From positions 182,891 through 246,890 of the forward strand of contig CAWEYR010000019.1 in assembly GCA_963813345.1 (NCBI GenBank): a stretch of 64,000 bases of DNA. The letters are read 5' to 3'. Shown one piece after another: positions 17,847 to 25,834 of this stretch; position 1 is the first letter of the stretch, and every line of letters starts with the position of its first letter. The notes below the pieces were generated by a model that saw nothing but the letters and a program-made list of their open reading frames with translations, was not told the DNA's origin and did no database searches. The position numbers and the translations under genes were made by a program. Source of the stretch: CAWDDA01 sp963813345. GTDB taxonomy: Bacteria; Acidobacteriota; Blastocatellia; RBC074.

Positions 17847-18630
17847 ATGCTGCCGCGCATTCGAATTGCGGCATGTGTCCACAACGGTCGATGATCGTTT
17901 GCTGCGCTCCCGGAATATCCCTGGCGAATGCTCCACCGATCGCAAGAGGTGTAGCCTCGTCTTCGCGGCCCCAGACTACGAGCGTCGGCACTCGCATCTG
18001 ACTGATCTTTGCATCAAGTCTGTCTTCACCGCGCAAAATGGATTCAATGAGCTGCGTGATCGCGTACCCGTCGTTTCGTTTGAGTTGAGACGTGTAAGCC
18101 TGTTCGACGAACGCGTCGGTCAGCATGGTTTCGTCGTAGAGCATCCACTTCAGGAGTTCCCGGTACGCAGACAGCGACGTTACATTCAGTTTCGTGAGCT
18201 GTTCCCGCGTCATCTCGCGCACACCGAAATGCTTTGGCCAATAGCCCGCTGAGCCAACAAGGACAAGCTTCTCGACTTTGTCGGGATAGGCTTGCGCGAA
18301 GGCCGCTCCAACCCATCCACCGAGCGAATTGCCTACTATCGTGGCCTTCTTGATGCCGAGCTTCTGGCAGAAGCCGTGAAGAAACTCGACGAGAACTGAA
18401 ACGCGATAATTGATGAAAGGTTTGTCCGACGCGCCGAAACCAATCTGATCCACGGCCCAGACGCGATGTGCCGGCGTCAACGCGGGAATAGTCTGCTCCC
18501 ATACGCTTAGATCGTCACCCAGCCCGTGCAGCAGGATCACATCCCGCCCGGAGCCCGATACGGTGTAGTTGATCTTTTGACCGAACACTTCAACTTGTCT
18601 CGAGGCTGTAGATTCAACCAGCGTGGTCAT
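17815..18630 (-). CDS. alpha/beta-hydrolase
   Basis: 271-residue alpha/beta-hydrolase-fold enzyme. The oxyanion region is VILLHGLGDDLSVWEQ, the nucleophile elbow VGNSLGGW (Ser in GNSLGG), the acid lies in WGREDEATP, and the histidine in DRCGHMPQFE, giving a complete Ser-Asp-His triad. The start is placed at the Met (18630) beginning MTTLVESTASRQVEVFG; the frame extends upstream into repeat DNA (18699-18765) and that extension is rejected. Likely an esterase or C-C hydrolase; the substrate cannot be inferred. Convergent with mqnA, overlapping its last 32 bases. Confidence 0.85.
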   Translation of the reverse strand: MTTLVESTASRQVEVFGQKINYTVSGSGRDVILLHGLGDDLSVWEQTIPALTPAHRVWAVDQIGFGASDKPFINYRVSVLVEFLHGFCQKLGIKKATIVGNSLGGWVGAAFAQAYPDKVEKLVLVGSAGYWPKHFGVREMTREQLTKLNVTSLSAYRELLKWMLYDETMLTDAFVEQAYTSQLKRNDGYAITQLIESILRGEDRLDAKISQMRVPTLVVWGREDEATPLAIGGAFARDIPGAQQTIIDRCGHMPQFECAAAFNAAIRDFVR

Positions 18631-18698
18631 CAAAAGAATCACTGCGTGATGATGAAAGATGATTTTTGCAGCATTAGTGTCCCTTCCCGGGTTCGCTT

Positions 18699-18765
18699 CC
18701 AACCCCAAGCTAAAGCTTGAACTCAAACCAAAGTGGGTTTGAGTTCAAGCTTCAGCTTGGGTTGG
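18699..18765. repeat. inverted repeat, GAGTTCAAGCTTTAG family
   Basis: Arms of about 30 bp (18699-18729 and 18736-18765) with a short AAAGT loop: CCAAGCTAAAGCTTGAACTC... and its complement with one change (TTCAGC for TTTAGC). It lies between the methyltransferase stop and the hydrolase start, both minus strand. Confidence 0.9.
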
Positions 18766-18785
18766 AACGACTCTAATTTTCCTGC

Positions 18786-19865
18786 TCACCCCTTCCTGAC
18801 GAGGTAATAGTTATTCACGATGTCGTGAGGCAGTTGTCTGACTTCGATGTTGTTGAATCCCGCCTCGCGCAGCAGCTCGAGCGCTTTCTCTTCACCCCAG
18901 GCTGCACCAAGCCCTTCGCCGTTAAGTGCGAGTGACACGGTCATGCAATGCAGACATGAAACCGCATAAGTAAAGGGTCCAAGCGGATGATCAATATTTC
19001 CATGAACATGACTCGATGCGCGTATGTCCTGCATCAGAAAAACGCCGTCAGCCGTGAGCGCATTGTAAATCGCCTTGAGCACCCTTCGAGGCTGCGCCTG
19101 ATCGTGAATAGCATCGAAAGCGGTGATCAATTGGTACCGATCTCGTTCATCAAGTTCAGCCAGGTCCTTAGTCTCGAAGCGAGTGTTGCTTAGCCCCATA
19201 CGAGCAGATTCTGCTCGAGCCGAGGCAATCGCTTCCTCAGAGAAGTCGTACCCGGCGAATCTGCTCAATGGAAAGTGCGACGCCATAAGATTGATCGCGC
19301 GCCCGCTTCCACAACCGATATCGACAACTTCGATACCCTGTCTAAGTGCATCCAGTTTCTCGGGCACGAGCGGCAGGATCGAATCAATCAACGCAGAGAT
19401 TACCGTCTGGTTGCTTTCTTCGGCCATTACGCGATGGAATGTGGGGTATTCCGAGTATGGAACGCCGCCACCATTGATGAAGGCGTTGATCACCTTTTCC
19501 TCGACTGAGCCAAGCAACGGAATGAACTGCATGGTTACTGCGAAGTTGTTCGGCGACGCCGCGCGCGTCAGAAACGCCGCATGCTCCGGCGGCAGCACAT
19601 AGGTCTCGTTGGTTGGGTTGTACTCGATGATTCGACCGGTAACCATCGCACCAAGCCATTCGCGCACGTATCGCTCGTTGAGTCCGGCGGCGCGCGATAT
19701 GCGCTCACTGGTTGCAGGCGGCAGGCTCGCCATAGTGTCGAAGAGTCCGACCTGATGGCCGATACTCGTCATCAGCGCGACGGACGCTTTGTTCAGCGTA
19801 TCGAGTAGTTGATCGGCGAACGCCTGCGCTTTTCCTTCGTTCAGCGTTTGAGCTGCTTGAGACAT
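18786..19865 (-). CDS. SAM-dependent methyltransferase with N-terminal winged helix
   Basis: 359-residue class I methyltransferase. Residues ~20-100 resemble the dimerisation/winged-helix part found in O-methyltransferases (ASVALMTSIGHQVGLFDTMA, GLNERYVREWLGAMVTGRIIEY); residues ~170-330 form the SAM fold with the glycine motif VVDIGCGSGRAINLMA, acidic loop FAGYDFSEEAIA and FDAIHDQAQPRRVLKAI. ATG 19865 is preferred because AGGAGGAG lies 7 bases upstream; the longer frame adds a Lys/Arg-rich stretch without support. The substrate is unknown. It stands ~100 bp downstream of the allene-oxide-cyclase-like gene on the same strand. Confidence 0.85.
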   Translation of the reverse strand: MSQAAQTLNEGKAQAFADQLLDTLNKASVALMTSIGHQVGLFDTMASLPPATSERISRAAGLNERYVREWLGAMVTGRIIEYNPTNETYVLPPEHAAFLTRAASPNNFAVTMQFIPLLGSVEEKVINAFINGGGVPYSEYPTFHRVMAEESNQTVISALIDSILPLVPEKLDALRQGIEVVDIGCGSGRAINLMASHFPLSRFAGYDFSEEAIASARAESARMGLSNTRFETKDLAELDERDRYQLITAFDAIHDQAQPRRVLKAIYNALTADGVFLMQDIRASSHVHGNIDHPLGPFTYAVSCLHCMTVSLALNGEGLGAAWGEEKALELLREAGFNNIEVRQLPHDIVNNYYLVRKG

Positions 19866-19967
19866 TTTCTTTCTCCTCCTGTTTCTTTTCCTTATCCTTG
19901 CGTTTGGTTTCCTGCGAGCGGCAGGCGAGGCTTTCACCTGCCATCACGCAGTCAGAAGTAACCGAAG

Positions 19968-20687
19968 CTACTTCATTTCAACTCTCAGTTCGACTTGCAG
20001 AATGACGCCATTGAGCTCGTTGAAGCTGGTCATAATCTGTCGCGCTTCACCTCTCGCACTCGCATATTGACCGGTTCCGCCGATTATGGCGCGCAGAACA
20101 GGAACGTCGAAGTCAACCAGCTCGACGCCGTCGGTCGTCAGAGTTACACGGCCCGCTTGATTGCCGAAGTCGAAAAGCTGATGCGTCACTACCCACGGAC
20201 CGGTCAATGTCTTTGCACCTTCTCCCACGTGCCAGCCCCGACAGGTCCAGCGCCCGATAACCTTCTTGGGGAACTCAGGGCTGCCATCCGGGTTAACACC
20301 ATCCGATCCATTAATAAGAGTACCCCTCGGGTAAATGTAGCCTTCAGTGACGAACTCATTCCCGTAAGCCGGTAAACCATCTGCATGTAACGGAGTCTCA
20401 TCAAATTTGAACCGCAACGCATTCTCTGATACTTCGATCCGGATGATCTTGGTGTCGTATTGGCCGAATGAGTTTCGCTCAACCTCGAGAATGTTTGAGA
20501 GTGCCGTCGCGGCATCCTCGACTGAAACTTCTTCGCCTCGCTCTGATGGGTTCGTCTTTTGAGCCTCAGATTGTCGGATAGTGCTCACCATTCTTCCACG
20601 AGTTTCCTGGGCGCTCACGTCCAACGCAGTGGATGAGAGAAAGGTAAGCAGCCCGAGCATCGACAGAAAGCTTCGGACAACGATCAT
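19968..20687 (-). CDS. secreted allene-oxide-cyclase/dirigent-like barrel protein
   Basis: 239 residues with a signal peptide (SFLSMLGLLTFLSSTALDVSAQ). The C-terminal half carries VLRAIIGGTGQYASARGEARQ, the hallmark of the allene oxide cyclase/dirigent beta-barrel fold, preceded by barrel-like strands with WTCRGWHV and GPWVVTHQLFDF. The fold is known in plants and in many bacterial secreted proteins whose function is undefined. It is divergent from the winged-helix regulator at 20932; the intergenic region holds a hairpin (20702-20721) in its leader and the phased array 20846-20933, so joint control is plausible. Confidence 0.65.
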   Translation of the reverse strand: MIVVRSFLSMLGLLTFLSSTALDVSAQETRGRMVSTIRQSEAQKTNPSERGEEVSVEDAATALSNILEVERNSFGQYDTKIIRIEVSENALRFKFDETPLHADGLPAYGNEFVTEGYIYPRGTLINGSDGVNPDGSPEFPKKVIGRWTCRGWHVGEGAKTLTGPWVVTHQLFDFGNQAGRVTLTTDGVELVDFDVPVLRAIIGGTGQYASARGEARQIMTSFNELNGVILQVELRVEMK

Positions 20688-20701
20688 GCCTGATCTCGAT
20701 G

Positions 20702-20721
20702 GGGCCTATCTCAATAGGCCC
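20702..20721 (-). promoter_or_regulatory. perfect hairpin in leader of secreted barrel protein
   Basis: GGGCCTAT-CTCA-ATAGGCCC: an 8-bp perfect stem with a 4-base loop ending 15 bases upstream of the minus-strand start at 20687. It could occlude translation initiation or be a palindromic operator. No T-tract, so it is not a standard terminator. Confidence 0.5.
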
Positions 20722-20845
20722 GCTCTCCTGCTTGACTTCCATAAACTTGATTCTCTTCATAAAATCTCCTCCTCAGAGTTCAAATTGGGTTAAGTTGTTG
20801 CCATCGTCGCGAGCGGGAGTATCTGTCGGACGGCTTGGCGAAGTC

Positions 20846-20933
20846 CTCAGACGACGCTCAAACATGGCTCAGATTGTTCTCAAGTCGGTCTTCCGGCGCG
20901 ATCAAACAACTCTCAAATAGTCTTCAAACGCAT
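20846..20933 (+). promoter_or_regulatory. eight-unit 11-bp phased CTCAAA array
   Basis: Eight consecutive 11-bp units start at 20846, 20857, 20868, 20879, 20890, 20901, 20912 and 20923. Their first six bases are CTCAGA, CTCAAA, CTCAGA, CTCAAG, CTTCCG, ATCAAA, CTCAAA and TTCAAA; the other five bases vary. The last unit runs into the ATG of the winged-helix regulator at 20932. One helical turn per unit and variable spacers are what OmpR/PhoB-type winged helices recognise, so this is most likely an autoregulatory operator, possibly also serving the divergent gene at 20687. Confidence 0.7.
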
Positions 20934-23175
20934 GAACGAGAAGCATTTCTACGACTTTGACGAGTTTAGGATTGATGCCGGTGAGCGCCTGCTTCTTCGC
21001 GATGGCGAGATCGTTCAGTTGACACAGAAGGCCTTCGACGTGCTTTTCCTGCTGGTTGAAGCAAATGGTCGAATCGTCACCAAGGAAGAGCTGATGAATC
21101 AGGTCTGGCCTGACGCCTTTGTCGAGGAAGGCAACCTTTCCCAGAACATTTACACCCTGAGAAAACTCCTGGGCGAAACTCCGTCTGGCGACGATTACAT
21201 CAAGACGGTTCCGCGCCGTGGATATCGCTTTGCAGCACCAGTCAAAGAAACGTGGGAGGGAGATAGAGCAGAGATTCCAACCGACGAATTGCGGCGGCTG
21301 GTTGATTTGAAGAAGGAAAAGCTCACGGATCTGTTCCCGCCCGGTCTCGAGAGACCCGAGAGTGCCGAAAGTCTCGAGAGTGCCAGGAGTGAAGAAGCAC
21401 CGGCAAATCCGCTCGCGCGAGTAAAGCGGCGTAATAGGTCGTTCGGCGTCGCAGGCGCTCTCGCATTGCTGGTCGTACTTTTCGGTTTCGGTGGATGGAC
21501 GGTCTATAAGGCGACTCGGCGGTCCGAGCCTTTTAGCGGATTCAATATTTCGAGCCTGACAACAGCTGGCAATGTTCAATGCGTAGCGGTATCCCCGGAC
21601 GGGAAGTTCGTAGTCTACGCCGTAGCAGACAGGCCGCAGCTTTCGAGCCTGGTTGTGACGCAGCTTTCAACTTCCACAACACAGACAATTATTCCGCCCG
21701 ACGAAGTGGTGTATCGAGCTGTGACGATCTCGCCGGATTCGAGCTACGTCTACATGCTTCGCAAGCGCCACGATTCGCCAGGCTTTACGCTCTATCGCGT
21801 ACCATTGCTCGGCGGTACGCCGGCGAAGCTCGTCGAACACGTGGAAACAGCTGTTGGATTCTCCCGGGACGGTCGGCAGTTCGCATTTCGTCGCTCGTTG
21901 AATGACCGCCGCGAAGCCGCGTTATTCATTTCGAATGCCGACGGTACAGGCGAACGCGAGGTTGCGTCGATCAACTTTCCCGATAGTTTCTATGAGCCCG
22001 CGTGGTCACCCGACGGTCGCGTTATTGTGTGCGCGATAGGCAGCGCTCACGGCGGTACAAACATGGATGTGGCTGAGATCAATGTTGCCGACGGGAAGAT
22101 GCGATCGATCCTCCCTGAAAAATGGAGATGGATCAGGAATATTGAGTGGCTCCCCGATTCAAGCGGACTCGTGATGGTCGGAAGTCGGACTGCGTCGGAG
22201 CCAATTCAGATCTGGCGGCTCGAGTATCCGTCCGGCAAAACGCAAAAGATCACGAGCGATTCCAGCAACTACAACCGTTTGAGCATGTCAGCAGATGCCC
22301 AGGTGATTGCGGCATTGCAACTGAAGCTGGCGACAAACGTCTGGATCGCACCTACCGAAGATCCTGCACAGGCAAAGCAGATCACATTCGGAACAGGTGG
22401 CTATGCGGGCAATCTTTCGTGGACGCCTGACGACAGAATCGTCTTCGATTCCGAAGCGGGAAGCGCCTACGCGATTTCGATAATGAACGTCAATGGCGCG
22501 AATCAGAAACGGCTGTCAGGTGAGCCGAACCGAGAGGCGACCATCGGCTATGCGACTGCAACGCCCGATGGCCGCTACATTCTCTACTTTTCGGATCTGG
22601 CGGGTGCGCGCAATATCTGGCGAATGAACAGTGATGGCAGCAATCCCGTTCAATTGACAAAAGGAACAGGCGAGGATCATCCGGCATGCTCACCTGACAG
22701 CAAATGGGTTGTCTTTACGAAACAGGAAAGGGCTGGGAGCGGTAAGCCGACTCTATGGAAGGTGTCGATTGATGGTGGTCAACCCGTGCAATTGACCACT
22801 GACTACACCGGATACCCATCAATCTCGCCCGATGGAAAGCTGATTGCCTGCTTCTACTCGCCATCGACAGATCGTTTGGGGCAGCCGGCAATCTTCCGTT
22901 TCGACGGAGGCGCGCCAGTCAAGGTGTTCCCTCAAGAGGTTGATAGCTCGTCCATGATCCGCTGGACATCCGATGGTCGCGGATTGGTCTACAACGTGAA
23001 CCCTATCGGCCCGTCGAAACTGTGGATGCAACCTGTCGAAGGTGGTCAGCCGCGCCTTCTGCTTGAGATAGATACTGATCGCATCTTTGGATTTGACTTG
23101 TCGCGCGACGGAAAGAAGCTGGCTCTCGTGCGGGGTTTCTGGTCGCAGAATGTGGTTATTGTGAGAAGCATGTAG
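20932..23175 (+). CDS. CadC-like winged-helix regulator with PD40 beta-propeller
   Basis: 747-residue membrane-anchored transcription regulator. Residues 1-~105 are an OmpR/CadC winged helix (FDEFRIDAGERLLLRDGE, LTQKAFDVLFLLVEA, VWPDAFVEEGNLSQNIYTLRKLLG, IKTVPRRGYRF). A short acidic linker leads to one transmembrane helix (~170-190, ALALLVVLFGFGGWTVY). The rest is a periplasmic TolB/PD40 propeller with repeated SPDG or TPDG blades (AVSPDGKFVVYA, AWSPDGRVIV, ATPDGRYILYFSD, SISPDGKLIAC). The layout implies that a signal sensed outside is passed to DNA bound inside. The 11-bp array touching its start codon suggests self-control. No frame breaks. Confidence 0.9.
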   Translation: MNEKHFYDFDEFRIDAGERLLLRDGEIVQLTQKAFDVLFLLVEANGRIVTKEELMNQVWPDAFVEEGNLSQNIYTLRKLLGETPSGDDYIKTVPRRGYRFAAPVKETWEGDRAEIPTDELRRLVDLKKEKLTDLFPPGLERPESAESLESARSEEAPANPLARVKRRNRSFGVAGALALLVVLFGFGGWTVYKATRRSEPFSGFNISSLTTAGNVQCVAVSPDGKFVVYAVADRPQLSSLVVTQLSTSTTQTIIPPDEVVYRAVTISPDSSYVYMLRKRHDSPGFTLYRVPLLGGTPAKLVEHVETAVGFSRDGRQFAFRRSLNDRREAALFISNADGTGEREVASINFPDSFYEPAWSPDGRVIVCAIGSAHGGTNMDVAEINVADGKMRSILPEKWRWIRNIEWLPDSSGLVMVGSRTASEPIQIWRLEYPSGKTQKITSDSSNYNRLSMSADAQVIAALQLKLATNVWIAPTEDPAQAKQITFGTGGYAGNLSWTPDDRIVFDSEAGSAYAISIMNVNGANQKRLSGEPNREATIGYATATPDGRYILYFSDLAGARNIWRMNSDGSNPVQLTKGTGEDHPACSPDSKWVVFTKQERAGSGKPTLWKVSIDGGQPVQLTTDYTGYPSISPDGKLIACFYSPSTDRLGQPAIFRFDGGAPVKVFPQEVDSSSMIRWTSDGRGLVYNVNPIGPSKLWMQPVEGGQPRLLLEIDTDRIFGFDLSRDGKKLALVRGFWSQNVVIVRSM

Positions 23176-23330
23176 TGCGCGGGAAGAAGATGCTGATCTG
23201 AGATGTTGAGATTTGAGATTTGTCAGCTTTAGCTATTGATCAGCAGAACACGCTGAAGAACATGACTAAAGCGTGAACTCCAAATCTCAGCAATCTTCCG
23301 CACTCAGCACTTCTTCTTCCCGCGGCACTA
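23171..23330. repeat. palindrome supplying both convergent stop codons
   Basis: Arms 23171-23196 and 23302-23330 (GTAGTGCGCGGGAAGAAG...TGCTGA / TCAGCA...CTTCTTCCCGCGGCACTAC). The TAG of the left GTAG is the stop of the regulator (23173-23175); the complementary TAG on the right is the stop of the minus-strand gene at 23328. The interior has further short inverted sequence. Confidence 0.8.
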
Positions 23331-24296
23331 CACGCCACTCGGAAGCAGCCCTCTTATCTCTCTCACCACCTGCGCGACCTCTTCCTGGTCCGCGAGGGCG
23401 ATCATAAAGAACTTATAGCCTTCACTGATGCACACAACACCGTTGGCAAAGAGCCAGATCCCGTTGAGCAGTGGATTCGCGCCGATCAGAAGACTCACGG
23501 GAAAGCCGGTCACAGTCGCTCCCGAAAATGCGGATGCGATCATTGTCGTGCCCGCTGCGACACTGAATGCTCCGAGCAAAGGAGCACCAACATATTTTGT
23601 CATGTTGCGCTCGAACTCGATGCGAGATCGCTCTGCCTCATCCAATTCGCCGCGCGCCAGTCGAGCTTCCTGTTCCTTCAAGTAAGTCGTGTATTTCTCG
23701 GTGAGTTTCCTGACTCCGACAATCGGCAGAGCGCTATGGAAAAACCAGTGGCCTGCAGCGCCCGCGCCGAGCACTGTTGCGCCAAGCGATGGCAACGCTG
23801 ATCCCGCACGGATACCAGCAACCAGAGACAAGGTTACTGTTGCCGCTTTGCCGGGATTCTCCTTAACCCAGCTGCGCGCTTTGCCATATCCGGTTGTGAC
23901 GGATGCCGCAATGCGAGCACCGCTTGCCCCAGCGTTGTATGCCTGCTCAGCTCGTTTGTAGTAGCTCGATGCCTGGCCGAATACCTCGCGTGCAGTATCC
24001 TCGGCAGACTTTGAAAAATCGGTCGCACCCTCGCGAATAGTCTCGCCTGCGCGTCCGGCGGCGTTTCGAACATTCTCACTTACCTTGTACTCGTCGTCGA
24101 TTCGTGTCGCCTGCTCGCGCGCGATCCCGGCTGCGTCTGAGATCACGTCGCTCGCCCTGCGTGCAGCGCTGGCTGCCGTGTCGATTCCCTCTTTGACCCC
24201 TTCCTTGAGCTTGCTGCGAAGATTGTACTGGTCGTCGAGTTCCTGCGCCTTTCGCCGTGCCGCCTCGCGCCATTCATCGAATTTCTTGCTGTTCAT
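23328..24296 (-). CDS. LEA/apolipoprotein-like helical protein with hydrophobic domain
   Basis: 322 residues, no signal peptide. Residues 1-~120 are a long amphipathic, Ala/Lys/Asp/Glu-rich helix with ~11-residue periodicity (AARRASDVISDAAGIAREQ, AAGRAGETIREGATDFSKS), similar to LEA or apolipoprotein helices. This is followed by two hydrophobic Gly/Ala-rich stretches (ATVTLSLVAGIRAGSALPSL and GAFSVAAGTTMIASAFSG..., then LLNGIWLFANGVVCI) that may insert in a membrane. I know no precise family. A role in membrane surface protection or organisation is only a guess. Divergent from the M16 gene (start 24388) by ~90 bp. Confidence 0.7.
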   Translation of the reverse strand: MNSKKFDEWREAARRKAQELDDQYNLRSKLKEGVKEGIDTAASAARRASDVISDAAGIAREQATRIDDEYKVSENVRNAAGRAGETIREGATDFSKSAEDTAREVFGQASSYYKRAEQAYNAGASGARIAASVTTGYGKARSWVKENPGKAATVTLSLVAGIRAGSALPSLGATVLGAGAAGHWFFHSALPIVGVRKLTEKYTTYLKEQEARLARGELDEAERSRIEFERNMTKYVGAPLLGAFSVAAGTTMIASAFSGATVTGFPVSLLIGANPLLNGIWLFANGVVCISEGYKFFMIALADQEEVAQVVREIRGLLPSGV

Positions 24297-24387
24297 GACT
24301 TATTTACCTTCCGTTCTCCGTAATACGATGCCGGCAGCTTTTGGGTTCGCTTGTCGCTTGAATGATATCACGTTAGACTTTTGCGTT

Positions 24388-25719
24388 ATGCGGTTATCGA
24401 AATCAGGCGCAAGTGCGCTCATTTGCCTTTTGCTCGTTTTCCCGGCGCTCTCGCTTCGCGCATCCACTCAAAAGAAGACTGACGCGGCCGAGCCCACTGC
24501 TCCAGCTCCATTAGCGGGAGTCCGTCGTGACTCTCTGCTCAATGGTTTGCAGATCGTGACCTTTGACGCGGGCGCTCCAAAGGTGAGATGCGATCTCGTC
24601 ATCCGCGGGGGCGCAATGTTCGATCTTGCCGGAAAGACCGGTCTGGCCGCACTGACTCAGGAAACGCTTTTGGCAGTGAATCCGCGGCTTGTCGAAGAGA
24701 TCGAGTCTTTGGAGGGAACAGTCTCGTGGGGAGTTGGCTATGACGAAAGCTGGTACCGACTCGAAGTGCCATCGAAGAATCTCGAGACCGCGCTTGAAAT
24801 CCTTGGACGCCTGTTGGTCACCGAGACGATTCGTACTGATGCGTTCAAAAGAGCCAGAGAAGCGCAACTGGAAAAGATCCGCAAACTTGAGGAGGGCCTC
24901 ACTCCTGCGGTGCGCGCTGATCGCGCGTTTCGTGAATCAGTGTTCGGGCAGCATCCGTACTCGCGATCGATCGAAGGTACGCAGGCCACTATCAACGCCA
25001 TTGTTCAAGGCGATGTTCTCGACTTCTATCGGCGCCTCTATATTGCCAATGACAGCTTCGTCGTCGTCGCTGGACCTGCTGCTCACGACCGCGTAATGAG
25101 GGCACTCAGGGTTCTGTTTGGCGCGTGGATCAAAGGTCCATTGATTCCTCCTACATTTAGTCCGCCTGCCCGCACGACCGAGCTCAGGCTTGTAAAGGTG
25201 AATCTCGCAGATGCTCAGCGAGTCGAGCTTCGAGGAGGATTGATCGGAGTTTCGACAACCGACAAGGACTTTGTGGTGACGCAGGTGATGGCACGTGCAC
25301 TTGAAAGCCGACTCAAGCAGAGCAAAGCGCTTGGTCCGTCGGATTCGATCAGTGCGCACGCCGCGCAAAGAATTCTGCCGGGACCGATCTTCTTTTCCGC
25401 TTCTGTCTCGCCTGAAAGAGCTCCCGAAGTTTCGCGTGCTGCGACTGATGCGTTCGCAGCTTTCGCTTCAGCACCGGTTCCGGATGCGGAACTTGCCGCC
25501 GCAAAGGCGAGTCTAAAGAGTGAAAAGTCGGGGCGCGCAATGGCCGATCAGTTGCACGAGGTTGAAAGTTTCGGATTGGCAAAGAACTTTCCGCTCGTGT
25601 GGAGCAGTCGTGTCGATGGAATCACTAATGCAGACATTCAACGAGTGGCAAAACGGTTGCTCGAGGCCAACGCGTTGACTGTGGTCGTCCTGGGCCCAAC
25701 CGGAAACGCAGGCATGTAG
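24388..25719 (+). CDS. M16-family protein lacking the zinc motif
   Basis: 443-residue exported protein of the M16 (pitrilysin/MPP) fold; Met at 24388 begins a signal peptide (SGASALICLLLVFPALSLRAS). The first domain keeps fold landmarks (NGLQIVTFDAGAPKVRCDLVIRGGA, KTGLAALTQETL, GLTPAVRADRAFRESVFGQHPYS, VLDFYRRLYIANDSFVVVAGP), but the position of the catalytic HxxEH is ALTQE, so no zinc site. This matches non-catalytic alpha-type subunits that pair with an active M16 partner, yet no partner gene is adjacent. The frame extends to 24085, but that part is antisense to the helical protein gene and is rejected. The stop lies in the palindrome 25716-25820. Confidence 0.8.
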   Translation: MRLSKSGASALICLLLVFPALSLRASTQKKTDAAEPTAPAPLAGVRRDSLLNGLQIVTFDAGAPKVRCDLVIRGGAMFDLAGKTGLAALTQETLLAVNPRLVEEIESLEGTVSWGVGYDESWYRLEVPSKNLETALEILGRLLVTETIRTDAFKRAREAQLEKIRKLEEGLTPAVRADRAFRESVFGQHPYSRSIEGTQATINAIVQGDVLDFYRRLYIANDSFVVVAGPAAHDRVMRALRVLFGAWIKGPLIPPTFSPPARTTELRLVKVNLADAQRVELRGGLIGVSTTDKDFVVTQVMARALESRLKQSKALGPSDSISAHAAQRILPGPIFFSASVSPERAPEVSRAATDAFAAFASAPVPDAELAAAKASLKSEKSGRAMADQLHEVESFGLAKNFPLVWSSRVDGITNADIQRVAKRLLEANALTVVVLGPTGNAGM

Positions 25720-25820
25720 CCCAGGTACGTTGTACCGCCTTCAGGCGGAACGTCGCCTTTAGGCGACGTCACCTAAAGGCGACGTTCCGCCTGAATGCGG
25801 TACAACGTACCTCGGACTAC
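25716..25820. repeat. long inverted repeat carrying the M16 stop codon
   Basis: Arms 25716-25763 and 25772-25820, nearly perfect over 48 bp: GTAGCCCAGGTACGTTGTACC... and its complement, with inner GGCGACGTTCCGCCTGAA blocks. The GTAG at the left edge is the stop of the M16 gene. Located between two genes on the same strand, so read-through into menG would have to cross it. Confidence 0.92.
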
Positions 25821-25834
25821 CCCTCGTCACTATC

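Noticed and set aside
20702..20721. Riboswitch in the leader of the secreted barrel gene
   Set aside because: A lone 8-bp hairpin without the conserved elements of any riboswitch class I know; kept only as a hairpin.
24085..24387. Extended N-terminus for the M16 protein
   Set aside because: The 101 extra residues overlap the opposite-strand helical protein and its upstream region; a proper signal peptide begins at 24388.
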